DNA from: Acidobacteriota bacterium | GTDB taxonomy: Bacteria > Acidobacteriota > UBA890 | DNA length: 8,829 nt | Direction of reading: 5' to 3' | Assembly (NCBI GenBank): GCA_022563115.1 | Contig: JADFNY010000138.1 | Coordinates: 1 to 8,829, forward strand | Shown here: positions 1 through 6,101 of the stretch, piece by piece | Numbering within the stretch: position 1 is the first letter of the stretch | How the letters are laid out: every line of letters begins with the position of its first letter | Made by a program: the position numbers and the translations under genes | Notes under the pieces: generated by a model | Database searches by the model: none | The model's input: the letters and a program-made list of their open reading frames with translations, nothing else | What the model was told of the DNA's origin: nothing

Positions 1-264
1 CCGTTCCTCGGCGGGGGCATCGGCATCCACAGCATGCAGCTGCAAGTCGGCACCAATCCACGCGAAACGACGATCGGCTACGTCTTCGGTGGCGGCTTGA
101 AGGCGGCGATCGGCACGCTGGGGCTGCGCGTCGACGTCAAAGACCACGTCACACCTCTGGAGATCACCGAACTGGACCCGGCTTTCGCAGAGGTGATCGG
201 GCTGGCGGTGAGCACCAACGTCCACAACATCGAGTTCTCGGGCGGCATCACGATCAAGTTCTAG
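1..264 (+). CDS. C-terminal part of an outer-membrane beta-barrel protein (5' end outside window)
   Basis: The reading frame is open from base 1 to the TAG at 262-264, giving 87 residues, so the gene starts upstream of the window. The internal ATG at 34 is not a likely start because the same protein pattern continues upstream of it. Seen: glycine-rich, alternating polar/hydrophobic stretches (GGGIGIH, YVFGGGLKAA, GLRVDVKDH) and a final strand reading NIEFSGGITIKF that ends in phenylalanine at the last residue. A terminal aromatic residue on an amphipathic strand is the usual signal recognised by the outer-membrane barrel assembly machinery. Inference: this is the end of a small OmpA/OmpW-like barrel or a porin-type barrel in the outer membrane; substrate and exact family cannot be told from the tail. 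It converges with the next gene, only 2 nt separating the two stop codons. Confidence 0.75.
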   Translation, partial: PFLGGGIGIHSMQLQVGTNPRETTIGYVFGGGLKAAIGTLGLRVDVKDHVTPLEITELDPAFAEVIGLAVSTNVHNIEFSGGITIKF

Positions 265-266
265 TA

Positions 267-1280
267 CTAAGCGCCGAGATGGCGGCGGAAGAAGCGCACG
301 ATCAGGTAGGCGTCGATCAGGTAGAACGGCGGCCGCCCCAGAGTGTAGTGGCCGCAGGGCAGCACGACGCGGCGGAAATCGACGTCCGCCTCGCGCATTG
401 CGTCGACCAGCAACTGGGAGTGCGCGGGCAAGAATATCGGGTCGTAGGCGCCCGAAACCATGAGTATCTTGGGTTGTCGCTCCACCAGCCGTGTCGCGAA
501 GTGCACCGGCGAGATGGGGGCCCAGCAGCGTCGTAGGGTCTCGAGGTCGACGTGCCGATCGAGGCTGGCGCGCACATGTCGGGTGGCGAGCCCGGACCAC
601 ACGACGTCGGCGAACTCGCCGGCGATGTGATTGAACGCGGCCGCATCGAGGCCCTCCTCATGGGCCAGCGCCAAGAACCCGATGCACGATCCCAGGCTGG
701 TGCCCAACAGACCGATATGCCGGTACCCCCGCTGTCGCAGCCACTGAACCGCCAGTCGAACCTCGATGACGGCGCGACGCACCGACTGGAGGGTGAGCCC
801 CAGCACCGGGCTGACCATGGCGTCGGCGCGCACCATGTGGCCGGGCCGCCGCTCCTCGTGGTAGGGCAGCGTCATCCGCAAGGCGCTGAGCCCGAAGCGG
901 TTGAGGATCTTGCACGCCTGCACCATCGAATCCTCATCGGCGTTCCACTGCGGAACGACGACGATGGCGCGACCTTCGGCGCCCGGAGACTCAAACAACC
1001 GGGCCGAGGCAAGCCGCACCTCGACGTCGGGGGACGGCAACGGCGAGTCGAACGTCAAGCGGATACCGTCGAATGAGACCCCCGTGATTCCCTCGGTGTG
1101 GTAGAAATTCCCGCTCGCCGCACACAGCGCCGCGGCTATCTCGGGCAGCCCTGATTCCGTGCCCTCGAGCTCGATGTCGCCGAGGTTCTCCAACCCCCAG
1201 CCGAACGCCTGCGGGCGCCGGTTATGGGCGTCGTCTTCGAAGATCGATAGCTCCCAACGGTAAAAGAATCGGCGCAGCAT
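267..1280 (-). CDS. Alpha/beta hydrolase, ABHD18-like
   Basis: A 337-residue protein starting at ATG (1278-1280) and ending in TAG. Seen: the nucleophile elbow GTSLG with Ser195, a strand-loop SGAYDP carrying a candidate acid Asp280, and a C-terminal CGHYTLG carrying a candidate His311, the order expected for an alpha/beta hydrolase catalytic triad. The first 100 residues have no catalytic motif; they begin LRRFFYRWELS and contain FGWGLENLG. Together with the RPGHMVRADAMVSP and LQSVRRAVIEVR stretches before the elbow, this resembles the ABHD18/DUF2048 group rather than classical esterases. That assignment is from remembered family patterns. Substrate is unknown; no signal peptide is evident, so it is probably cytoplasmic. 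It is transcribed away from pyruvate kinase, with a palindrome 19 nt upstream of its start. The last codons sit 2 nt from the beta-barrel gene's stop, so there is no room for a terminator between the two genes. Confidence 0.85.
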   Translation of the reverse strand: MLRRFFYRWELSIFEDDAHNRRPQAFGWGLENLGDIELEGTESGLPEIAAALCAASGNFYHTEGITGVSFDGIRLTFDSPLPSPDVEVRLASARLFESPGAEGRAIVVVPQWNADEDSMVQACKILNRFGLSALRMTLPYHEERRPGHMVRADAMVSPVLGLTLQSVRRAVIEVRLAVQWLRQRGYRHIGLLGTSLGSCIGFLALAHEEGLDAAAFNHIAGEFADVVWSGLATRHVRASLDRHVDLETLRRCWAPISPVHFATRLVERQPKILMVSGAYDPIFLPAHSQLLVDAMREADVDFRRVVLPCGHYTLGRPPFYLIDAYLIVRFFRRHLGA

Positions 1281-1298
1281 GGCCGGCTGATGCTAAAA

Positions 1299-1380
1299 CA
1301 GGGCGCTGAAGAACTCCCGGGCGTACCGTTACGGGCGCATGGGGTTTGTGCGGTACCGTCGGGAGTTCTTCAGCACCCTG
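1299..1380. repeat. Dispersed palindromic element, full copy A
   Basis: The arms 1299-1319 and 1360-1380 are reverse complements over 21 nt with one mismatch (C1304 against A1375). An inner 6-bp stem pairs GTACCG (1323-1328) with CGGTAC (1351-1356), leaving an apical loop of 22 nt. The core CGCATGGGGTTTGTG (1336-1350) recurs with two changes in a second copy near the right end of the window, in the same orientation, and the arms recur there too. The element therefore belongs to a family rather than being a chance hairpin. It lies in the intergenic region between the divergently transcribed hydrolase and pyruvate kinase. No T-tract follows either arm, so it does not look like a standard intrinsic terminator. 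It could be a REP- or MITE-like sequence; no transposase or REP-associated tyrosine transposase gene is present in the window. Confidence 0.9.
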
Positions 1381-1439
1381 TCAAACACCGGATCGGCAAG
1401 CTGGCAATCGCGCCGAGCGATGGTTACGCTGCATTGGCC

Positions 1440-1470
1440 GGGCGCTGAGGAGTTTTTCGCACCCTGCTCG
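1440..1470. repeat. Short, deletion-like copy C of the palindromic element
   Basis: GGGCGCTGA at 1440-1448 is identical to the start of the left arm of copy A (1301-1309). It is joined directly to 1449-1470, which matches the right arm of copy B (ending at 8642) except for one C-to-T change and one missing A. Loop and inner stem are gone. The remnant can still fold imperfectly: 1440-1445 pairs with 1459-1464 with one mismatch, extended by weak G-T pairs. It lies 20 nt upstream of the ribosome binding site of pyruvate kinase, so it is probably in that gene's leader or promoter region. Confidence 0.6.
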
Positions 1471-1490
1471 CGGCCCCAGCCGCCGGACCA

Positions 1491-1496
1491 GGAGAG
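1491..1496 (+). promoter_or_regulatory. Ribosome binding site that decides the pyruvate kinase start
   Basis: GGAGAG at 1491-1496 is a good Shine-Dalgarno match. It is 6 nt upstream of an in-frame ATT at 1503-1505, a normal spacing. No ATG, GTG or TTG lies in frame between the upstream stop (TGA, 1446-1448) and the TTG at 1590, and that TTG is too far downstream to give a complete pyruvate kinase. The site therefore supports initiation at ATT. Confidence 0.6.
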
Positions 1497-1502
1497 ATCG
1501 CC

Positions 1503-2966
1503 ATTACGAGGTCGCGTGACCCATATCGGCGCACCAAGATCGTCTGCACGCTCGGACCGGCCACCGAGACGATCGAGCAGATTCGAGCCTTGTTCGCCGC
1601 GGGTATGGACGTCGCCCGCCTCAATTTCTCGCATCAGACGATCGATTGGCACCGCGAACGCGCCGTCATGATTCGTGATATCGCGGCGCAAGCCGGCTGC
1701 CCGATCGGTATCCTTCAGGACCTGCCGGGCCCCAAGATCCGGGTCGGCAACTTTCCCGATGGACCTGTGGAGCTCAAGGCCGGCCAGGAGTTCGTCCTGA
1801 CGACCGACGGCGCCGACGGCAACATTCACGGCGTATCCGTCAACCAGAAGGCCCTCGTAGCGGCCGTCGAGCCCGGCGACCCCATCCTACTCGCCGACGG
1901 CGCGATCCGCTTGCGCGCCCTCCGCATCGAAGATAACAGCGTCGTTTGCGAGGTCGCGGTCGGCGGCAAGCTGGGATCCTACAAGGGAGTAAACCTCCCC
2001 ACCCGCACCCTGGCGCTGTCGGCGATGACCGACTACGACCACGAGGCGCTGGTCGCCGGCCTCGATATGGGGGTCGACTTCGTGGCCTTGTCGTTCGTGC
2101 GCTCGCGCGATGACGTCGAGGTGGCCCGCAAGGCCATGGAAGACCACGGTCGACACGTTCCGATCATCGCCAAGATCGAGAAGCACGAAGCGCTCGACAA
2201 CCTCGACGACATCATCGAGGCGGTGGATGCGGTCATGGTGGCGCGCGGCGATTTGGCGGTGGAAATCCCCCTGTGGGACGTCCCCAAGGCGCAGAAGCGG
2301 GTCATCAAGGCCGCTAACGAGGCTGCCAAGCCGGTGATCACAGCGACCCAGATGCTGCTCTCGATGGTCGACTCTCCGCGACCGGCGCGCGCCGAGACAA
2401 GCGATGTCGCCAACGCCCTGTACGACGGGACCGACGCGATCATGCTCTCGGAGGAGACCGCGGTTGGCAGCTACCCGGTCGAAGCGGTCGAGGTGATGGC
2501 GAAGATCTGCGTTGCCACCGAGGAGCAGCTGTGCCAGCCCGGTTCCTACCGGCCGCTTCCGGCACACCGCCGCCACCTGGTGCCGGACGCCGTCGCCGCC
2601 GCCGCCTGCATGGTGGCACGACACCTCGGGGCCGCCGCCCTGGTCGTACCCACGCGAACCGGCAGCACCGCGACCAAAGTCGGTGCCTGCCGTCCCAGCC
2701 AACCGATTGTCGCCATCGGCACGGATCCCGATACGGTCGGCCGCATGACCTTGGTGTGGGGAGTCGTGCCGATCTACGGCGAAGAGCTGCTGACCCATGA
2801 GTCGATGCTCATCGAAGCCGAGCGCCGCGCCGAAGCTGCCGGGCTGATCAAGAAGGGCGACCTGCTGGTGATCACCGCCGGTTTCCCGGTGGGCGGTCCC
2901 GGGAGCACCAACACGGTGACCGTCAAGACCGCCGGCGAGCAACTCAGCACGATCAGCCCCGATTGA
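1503..2966 (+). CDS. pyk: Pyruvate kinase, probable ATT start
   Basis: Catalyses phosphoenolpyruvate + ADP to pyruvate + ATP, the last step of glycolysis, in the cytoplasm. From the ATT at 1503 the protein has 487 residues, normal for the family. The N-terminus has the family motif RRTKIVCTLGPAT followed by ARLNFSH. Further on are DLPGPKIR; IIAKIEKHEAL with catalytic Lys224 and metal ligand Glu226; VARGDLAVEIP with metal ligand Asp250; and VITATQMLLSM with PRPARAE. These positions sit about four residues after their E. coli PykF equivalents, which supports the long N-terminus. Layout: barrel domain A interrupted by domain B (about 75-175), then a regulatory C domain from about 360 (residues STATKVGACRPSQPIVAIG). 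Starting at the TTG at 1590 would remove the first beta strand and the KIVCTLGP motif. It is first in a + strand run; its stop TGA is 2 nt before the next ATG. An ATG-to-ATT sequence error is the main alternative to a true ATT start. Confidence 0.95.
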   Translation: MTRSRDPYRRTKIVCTLGPATETIEQIRALFAAGMDVARLNFSHQTIDWHRERAVMIRDIAAQAGCPIGILQDLPGPKIRVGNFPDGPVELKAGQEFVLTTDGADGNIHGVSVNQKALVAAVEPGDPILLADGAIRLRALRIEDNSVVCEVAVGGKLGSYKGVNLPTRTLALSAMTDYDHEALVAGLDMGVDFVALSFVRSRDDVEVARKAMEDHGRHVPIIAKIEKHEALDNLDDIIEAVDAVMVARGDLAVEIPLWDVPKAQKRVIKAANEAAKPVITATQMLLSMVDSPRPARAETSDVANALYDGTDAIMLSEETAVGSYPVEAVEVMAKICVATEEQLCQPGSYRPLPAHRRHLVPDAVAAAACMVARHLGAAALVVPTRTGSTATKVGACRPSQPIVAIGTDPDTVGRMTLVWGVVPIYGEELLTHESMLIEAERRAEAAGLIKKGDLLVITAGFPVGGPGSTNTVTVKTAGEQLSTISPD

Positions 2967-2968
2967 CC

Positions 2969-4342
2969 ATGAGGCGCTTCACCGCCGACCTGGTTTTCCA
3001 CGACGGCCGCCTGCGGCCCGATATCGCCATGCTGGTCGGCGACAGCGGACGCATCGTCTCGATCGGCCCGGCTGAGGAGAACCCGGAGCCCGCTGACGGC
3101 GGCACGACGCGCTTTGAAGGCGCCATCCTTCCGGGCGCCGTGAACGCCCACAGCCACGCTTTTCAGATCCTTCTTCGCGGCAAGGCCGATGCGGCGCGCG
3201 ACTTCAGGGATTGGGTCGACAGCTACCTGTACCCGCTGTCGCTGACGCTTGATGAGGCCGGCCTGGAGCTCGCCGCGCGCCTCGCCTTCGCCGAGATGCT
3301 CAAGAACGGGGTGACGACGGTCGGCGAGTTCTTCTACCTGCACAACGCGCCGGAGAGCGAAGGCTGCGCCGGACGCGGCAACCGCAACGCCGAGATCGTC
3401 ATCGGCGCGGCGCGCAGCGTCGGCATTCGCATCCATTTGTTGCGGTGTCTGTACGACGGCGCCGAAAAACCGGGGCAGCGCCGCTTTTTCGAACCCGCCG
3501 ACAGCGCCATCGCAGCCACCCGCGACCTCGCCGCTACGTTCGAGAGCGTGGCCCACGTAACGGTTGGCATCGCGCCCCATTCGCTTCACGGCGCGACCCC
3601 CGAGGGAATCCAGGCGGCGGCGGCGTACGCCGCCGAGTGCGGAACCCCGTTCCAGATTCACCTCGCCGAAGAGGAGCACGACCTCGAATACGCCCAATCC
3701 CGATACGGCACGACGCCGGGGCGCGCCCTCGAGCAGCTGGGGGTCGTTTCGGAGCGCCTGTGCGTCGTGCACGGGGTGTGGCTCGACGCCGACGAGATCG
3801 CGGCGCTGGGGACCGCCGAGGCGAAGTGCGCCTACAACCCGGTGAGCAACATGGCGCTCGGCGACGGCGTCACGGATATCCCGGCGATGGTCGCCGCCGG
3901 GATGATCGTGGCTCTGGGCTGTGACGGCCCCGGCGCCAACCACCAGGTCAACATCTGGCAGGAAATGCGGTTCGTCGAGTGGCTGCAACGGGTGACGCTG
4001 CGGCGGATGAACGTGGTCGCCCTGTCGGACCGCGCCTCGACGGCCAACTATTGCTTCGAGATGGGGACGGTCAACGGTGGCACCGCTCTGGGGCTCCCCG
4101 TGGGCAGCCTGGAAGCCGAGCAATGGGCCGACTTCGTGGTCATCGACACCGCCGACCTATCGCTGCTGCCGCACCACGGGGCGGATCCGGATGCGCTGCT
4201 GCACAACATCGTGAACGCCATGGCGGCGCGTGGTGCGGTGACCGATGTCTACGTCGGGGGCCGTGAAGTGGTGGGTGACCGCCGCCTGACCCGTGTCGAC
4301 GAACGCGAGCTGGCGCGCGCCGCGGCCGAGTGGCAATGTTAA
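2969..4342 (+). CDS. HutF-like amidohydrolase (formimidoylglutamate deiminase type; substrate uncertain)
   Basis: A 457-residue metal-dependent deaminase or hydrolase of the amidohydrolase superfamily. Seen metal and catalytic residues: NAHSH (His61, His63), HLAEEE (His231, Glu234), VVHGVWLD (His268) and GCDGPG (Asp319), all in the expected order around a TIM barrel, flanked by a small beta domain from both ends (FHDGRLRPD at the start, ADFVVID and DVYVGGREV at the end). FAEMLKNGVTTVGEFFYLHN (to residue 126), the CLY...PGQRRF stretch and APHSLHG (His204) recall HutF, which converts N-formimidoyl-L-glutamate to N-formylglutamate and ammonia in histidine breakdown. The remaining barrel is closer to generic guanine, SAH or chlorohydrolase deaminases, and no hutH, hutU or hutI is nearby. 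The product may therefore act on another imine or aminated ring. The ATG is 2 nt after the pyk stop; a TTG at 2963 overlapping that stop is the alternative start. No clear ribosome binding site is seen, so translation is probably coupled. Confidence 0.88.
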   Translation: MRRFTADLVFHDGRLRPDIAMLVGDSGRIVSIGPAEENPEPADGGTTRFEGAILPGAVNAHSHAFQILLRGKADAARDFRDWVDSYLYPLSLTLDEAGLELAARLAFAEMLKNGVTTVGEFFYLHNAPESEGCAGRGNRNAEIVIGAARSVGIRIHLLRCLYDGAEKPGQRRFFEPADSAIAATRDLAATFESVAHVTVGIAPHSLHGATPEGIQAAAAYAAECGTPFQIHLAEEEHDLEYAQSRYGTTPGRALEQLGVVSERLCVVHGVWLDADEIAALGTAEAKCAYNPVSNMALGDGVTDIPAMVAAGMIVALGCDGPGANHQVNIWQEMRFVEWLQRVTLRRMNVVALSDRASTANYCFEMGTVNGGTALGLPVGSLEAEQWADFVVIDTADLSLLPHHGADPDALLHNIVNAMAARGAVTDVYVGGREVVGDRRLTRVDERELARAAAEWQC

Positions 4343-4382
4343 CAATCGGTGGTGAATATCCGCTGGTAGCAGGTAAGAACCC

Positions 4383-5579
4383 TTGACCGATCCCCTCGAG
4401 CACGTTGCCAACCAGCGTCGATTATCGCAGAAAGTCGAGCGCTTCACCGAATCTGTGATCCGGGAGATGACCCGGAAGGCGATGATCCACGACGCCATCA
4501 ACCTGGCGCAGGGATTCCCCGACTTTCCGGCCCCGGCAATCGTCAAGCAGGCCGCCATCGACGCCATCGACGCCGATATCAACCAGTACGCCATCACCTG
4601 GGGGGCGAAGAGCATCCGCGATGCCATCGTCGCCAAATTCGGCGAGCAAACCGGGCTGCGGATCGACGCCGAGCGCGAGCTGACCGTGACCTGCGGCGCT
4701 ACCGAGGCGATGATCGCGACGCTGCTGGCGCTCATCAACCCGGGCGACGAGGTGGTCGTCTTCGAGCCTTTCTACGAGAACTACGGCCCCGACTCCGTCC
4801 TCTCGGGCGCCACGCCGCGATACGTCGCCCTGGAGCCGCCGAATTGGACGATGGACGTCGCCGAGCTCGAGGCGGCGTTCAACGACAACACCAAAGCTGT
4901 GATCATCAACACGCCCAACAATCCGACGGGCAAGGTGTTCACTCGCCGGGAGCTCGAGGAGATCGCCCGCCTGTGCCGCCAGCACGACGTCATCGCGGTA
5001 ACCGACGAGATCTACGAGCACATCATCTACGGCGAGCCGGACGCGCCCCTCGAGCACCTCTCGATGATCACGATCGACGGAATGCGCGACCGCACCGTGG
5101 TGATCAACGGGATGTCGAAGACCTACTCGGTCACCGGCTGGAGGGTCGGCTGGACGGTCGCCGAGCCGGCGATCACCGAGGCAATCCGCAAGGTGCACGA
5201 CTTCCTCACCGTCGGCGCCGCTGCGCCGCTGCAGGAAGCCGGCGCCATCGCCCTGTCACTACCCCGCAGCTACTACCAAGAGCTCGCCGACGGTTACCGC
5301 GCCCGCCGCGATCTTCTGTGCCAGGCGCTCGACGGCGCCGGGTTCGGCTTCACCGTTCCCGACGGCGCCTATTACGTGATGGCTGATATCAGCGCCTTCG
5401 GTTACTCCGACGACGTCACGTTCACCGACTTCCTGGTCGAAGAGATCGGCATCGCGGTGGTCCCCGGATCTTCTTTTTACAGCGAAGCGGAGCGTGGCGC
5501 CCAGCAGATTCGATTCGCTTTTTGCAAGCGCAGGGCAACCTTGGAGGCGGCAGCAAGCCGTTTCGAAAAGCTGAAATAG
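4383..5579 (+). CDS. Class I/II PLP-dependent aminotransferase, kynurenine/methionine aminotransferase type
   Basis: A 398-residue cytoplasmic enzyme transferring amino groups between an amino acid and a 2-oxo acid. Seen: RFTESVIREM and NLAQGFPDFPAP near the N-terminus, INQYAITWG, NTPNNPTGK with the cofactor-contacting Asn180, AVTDEIYEHI with Asp208 (pyridine nitrogen), GMSKTYSVTGWRVGW with the PLP-binding Lys246, and QIRFAFCK with the substrate carboxylate-binding Arg377. The pattern fits fold type I, subgroup I-gamma (kynurenine/glutamine aminotransferase, YbdL-like methionine aminotransferase, some aspartate aminotransferases); the amino donor cannot be fixed. The start is TTG, the first possible start after an in-frame TAA at 4374-4376, with a modest AGG ribosome binding site at 4371-4373. 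It follows the amidohydrolase by 40 nt and precedes the ACT protein by 21 nt, and is likely cotranscribed with both. Confidence 0.93.
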   Translation: MTDPLEHVANQRRLSQKVERFTESVIREMTRKAMIHDAINLAQGFPDFPAPAIVKQAAIDAIDADINQYAITWGAKSIRDAIVAKFGEQTGLRIDAERELTVTCGATEAMIATLLALINPGDEVVVFEPFYENYGPDSVLSGATPRYVALEPPNWTMDVAELEAAFNDNTKAVIINTPNNPTGKVFTRRELEEIARLCRQHDVIAVTDEIYEHIIYGEPDAPLEHLSMITIDGMRDRTVVINGMSKTYSVTGWRVGWTVAEPAITEAIRKVHDFLTVGAAAPLQEAGAIALSLPRSYYQELADGYRARRDLLCQALDGAGFGFTVPDGAYYVMADISAFGYSDDVTFTDFLVEEIGIAVVPGSSFYSEAERGAQQIRFAFCKRRATLEAAASRFEKLK

Positions 5580-5600
5580 CACCAGGAGTGTGTCCGAGCA

Positions 5601-5996
5601 ATGGCCATCCTTAAACAGATCACCGTCTTTCTCGAAAACGTGCCCGGCCGCCTCGCAACGCTGTGCAACGCGCTCGAACAACGAGGTGTGAACCTGCAGG
5701 CGATGACTACGTCGGAAGCCTCCGAGTACGGCGTCGTGCGCATGATCGTCGACGACGTCGATGCCGCGATCGAGGCGCTGCGTCAGGTCGACCTGCCGTT
5801 CTCGACCGTCGATGTGCTCGGCATCGAGGTCTCCGACGAGCCTGGAGCGTTGGGAAAAGTCGCGGTGCAGCTCGCCGAGGCCGGCCTCAACGTCGACTAC
5901 GCCTACGTCACGGTGGCGAGCCAGTCGGGCAATGCCCTGTGCATCTTCAAGGTCGCCGACCCGCGCCAGGCGGAGACAATCCTCACCAGCGCCTGA
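5601..5996 (+). CDS. Tandem ACT-domain protein, probable amino-acid sensor
   Basis: A 131-residue protein made of two ACT domains and nothing else. The first runs from about residue 2 to 66, with the ligand-loop motif ENVPGRLATLCNALEQRGVN. The second runs from about 72 to 131, with SDEPGALGKVAVQLAEAGLN. Each shows the ACT order strand-helix-strand-strand-helix, with the conserved PG(R/A)L turn where an amino acid usually binds at the domain interface. Stand-alone double-ACT proteins are commonly annotated as amino-acid-binding proteins; no catalytic or DNA-binding part is present. Inference: it senses the amino acid made or used by the aminotransferase encoded 21 nt upstream, or modulates a partner protein. 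The start ATG has AGGAG at 5584-5588, 12 nt upstream, a somewhat long spacing. It is last in the + strand run and converges with the symporter gene. Confidence 0.88.
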   Translation: MAILKQITVFLENVPGRLATLCNALEQRGVNLQAMTTSEASEYGVVRMIVDDVDAAIEALRQVDLPFSTVDVLGIEVSDEPGALGKVAVQLAEAGLNVDYAYVTVASQSGNALCIFKVADPRQAETILTSA

Positions 5997-6001
5997 TCGG
6001 A

Positions 6002-6073
6002 CCACCGCCCATCAGCCACCTGAGCGAAATGCGGGCAGACGCCGCCAGGCGCCGAGAGGCCGGGGGCGGGTGG
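6002..6073. other. Possible hairpin between convergent genes
   Basis: CCACC plus GCCC (6002-6010) can pair with GGGC plus GGTGG (6064-6073) with one bulged G at 6068, closing a 53-nt loop. GATC at 5995-5998 and 6079-6082 could extend it. It lies between the stops of the ACT gene and the symporter gene. Neither strand shows a T-tract in the right place, so termination here is a guess. Confidence 0.2.
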
Positions 6074-6101
6074 CGGGAGATCAGAAAAACTAGTGCGTCG
6101 G

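Noticed and set aside
552..1076. 174-codon open frame on the + strand
   Set aside because: Antisense of the alpha/beta hydrolase, which has a full catalytic triad; this frame has low-information composition.
1299..1380. Palindrome as an intrinsic terminator
   Set aside because: No T-tract follows on either strand and it lies upstream of both flanking genes rather than downstream.
1329..1829. 166-codon - strand frame across the palindrome and the start of pyk
   Set aside because: It overlaps the conserved N-terminus of pyk on the other strand. The C-terminal VLKNSR peptide is only a translation of the palindrome arm, and the same peptide appears at the other copy.
1887..2942. 351-codon open frame on the - strand
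   Set aside because: Antisense of pyruvate kinase with biased composition (RHH, GGG runs) and no recognisable domain.
2774..4123. 449-codon open frame on the - strand
   Set aside because: It lies opposite the well-supported amidohydrolase and the end of pyk. Its protein is rich in Arg, Gly, Val and His without family motifs, as expected for the antisense of a GC-rich gene.
5259..6005. 248-codon open frame on the - strand
   Set aside because: Antisense of the aminotransferase end and the ACT gene, both clearly coding on +.
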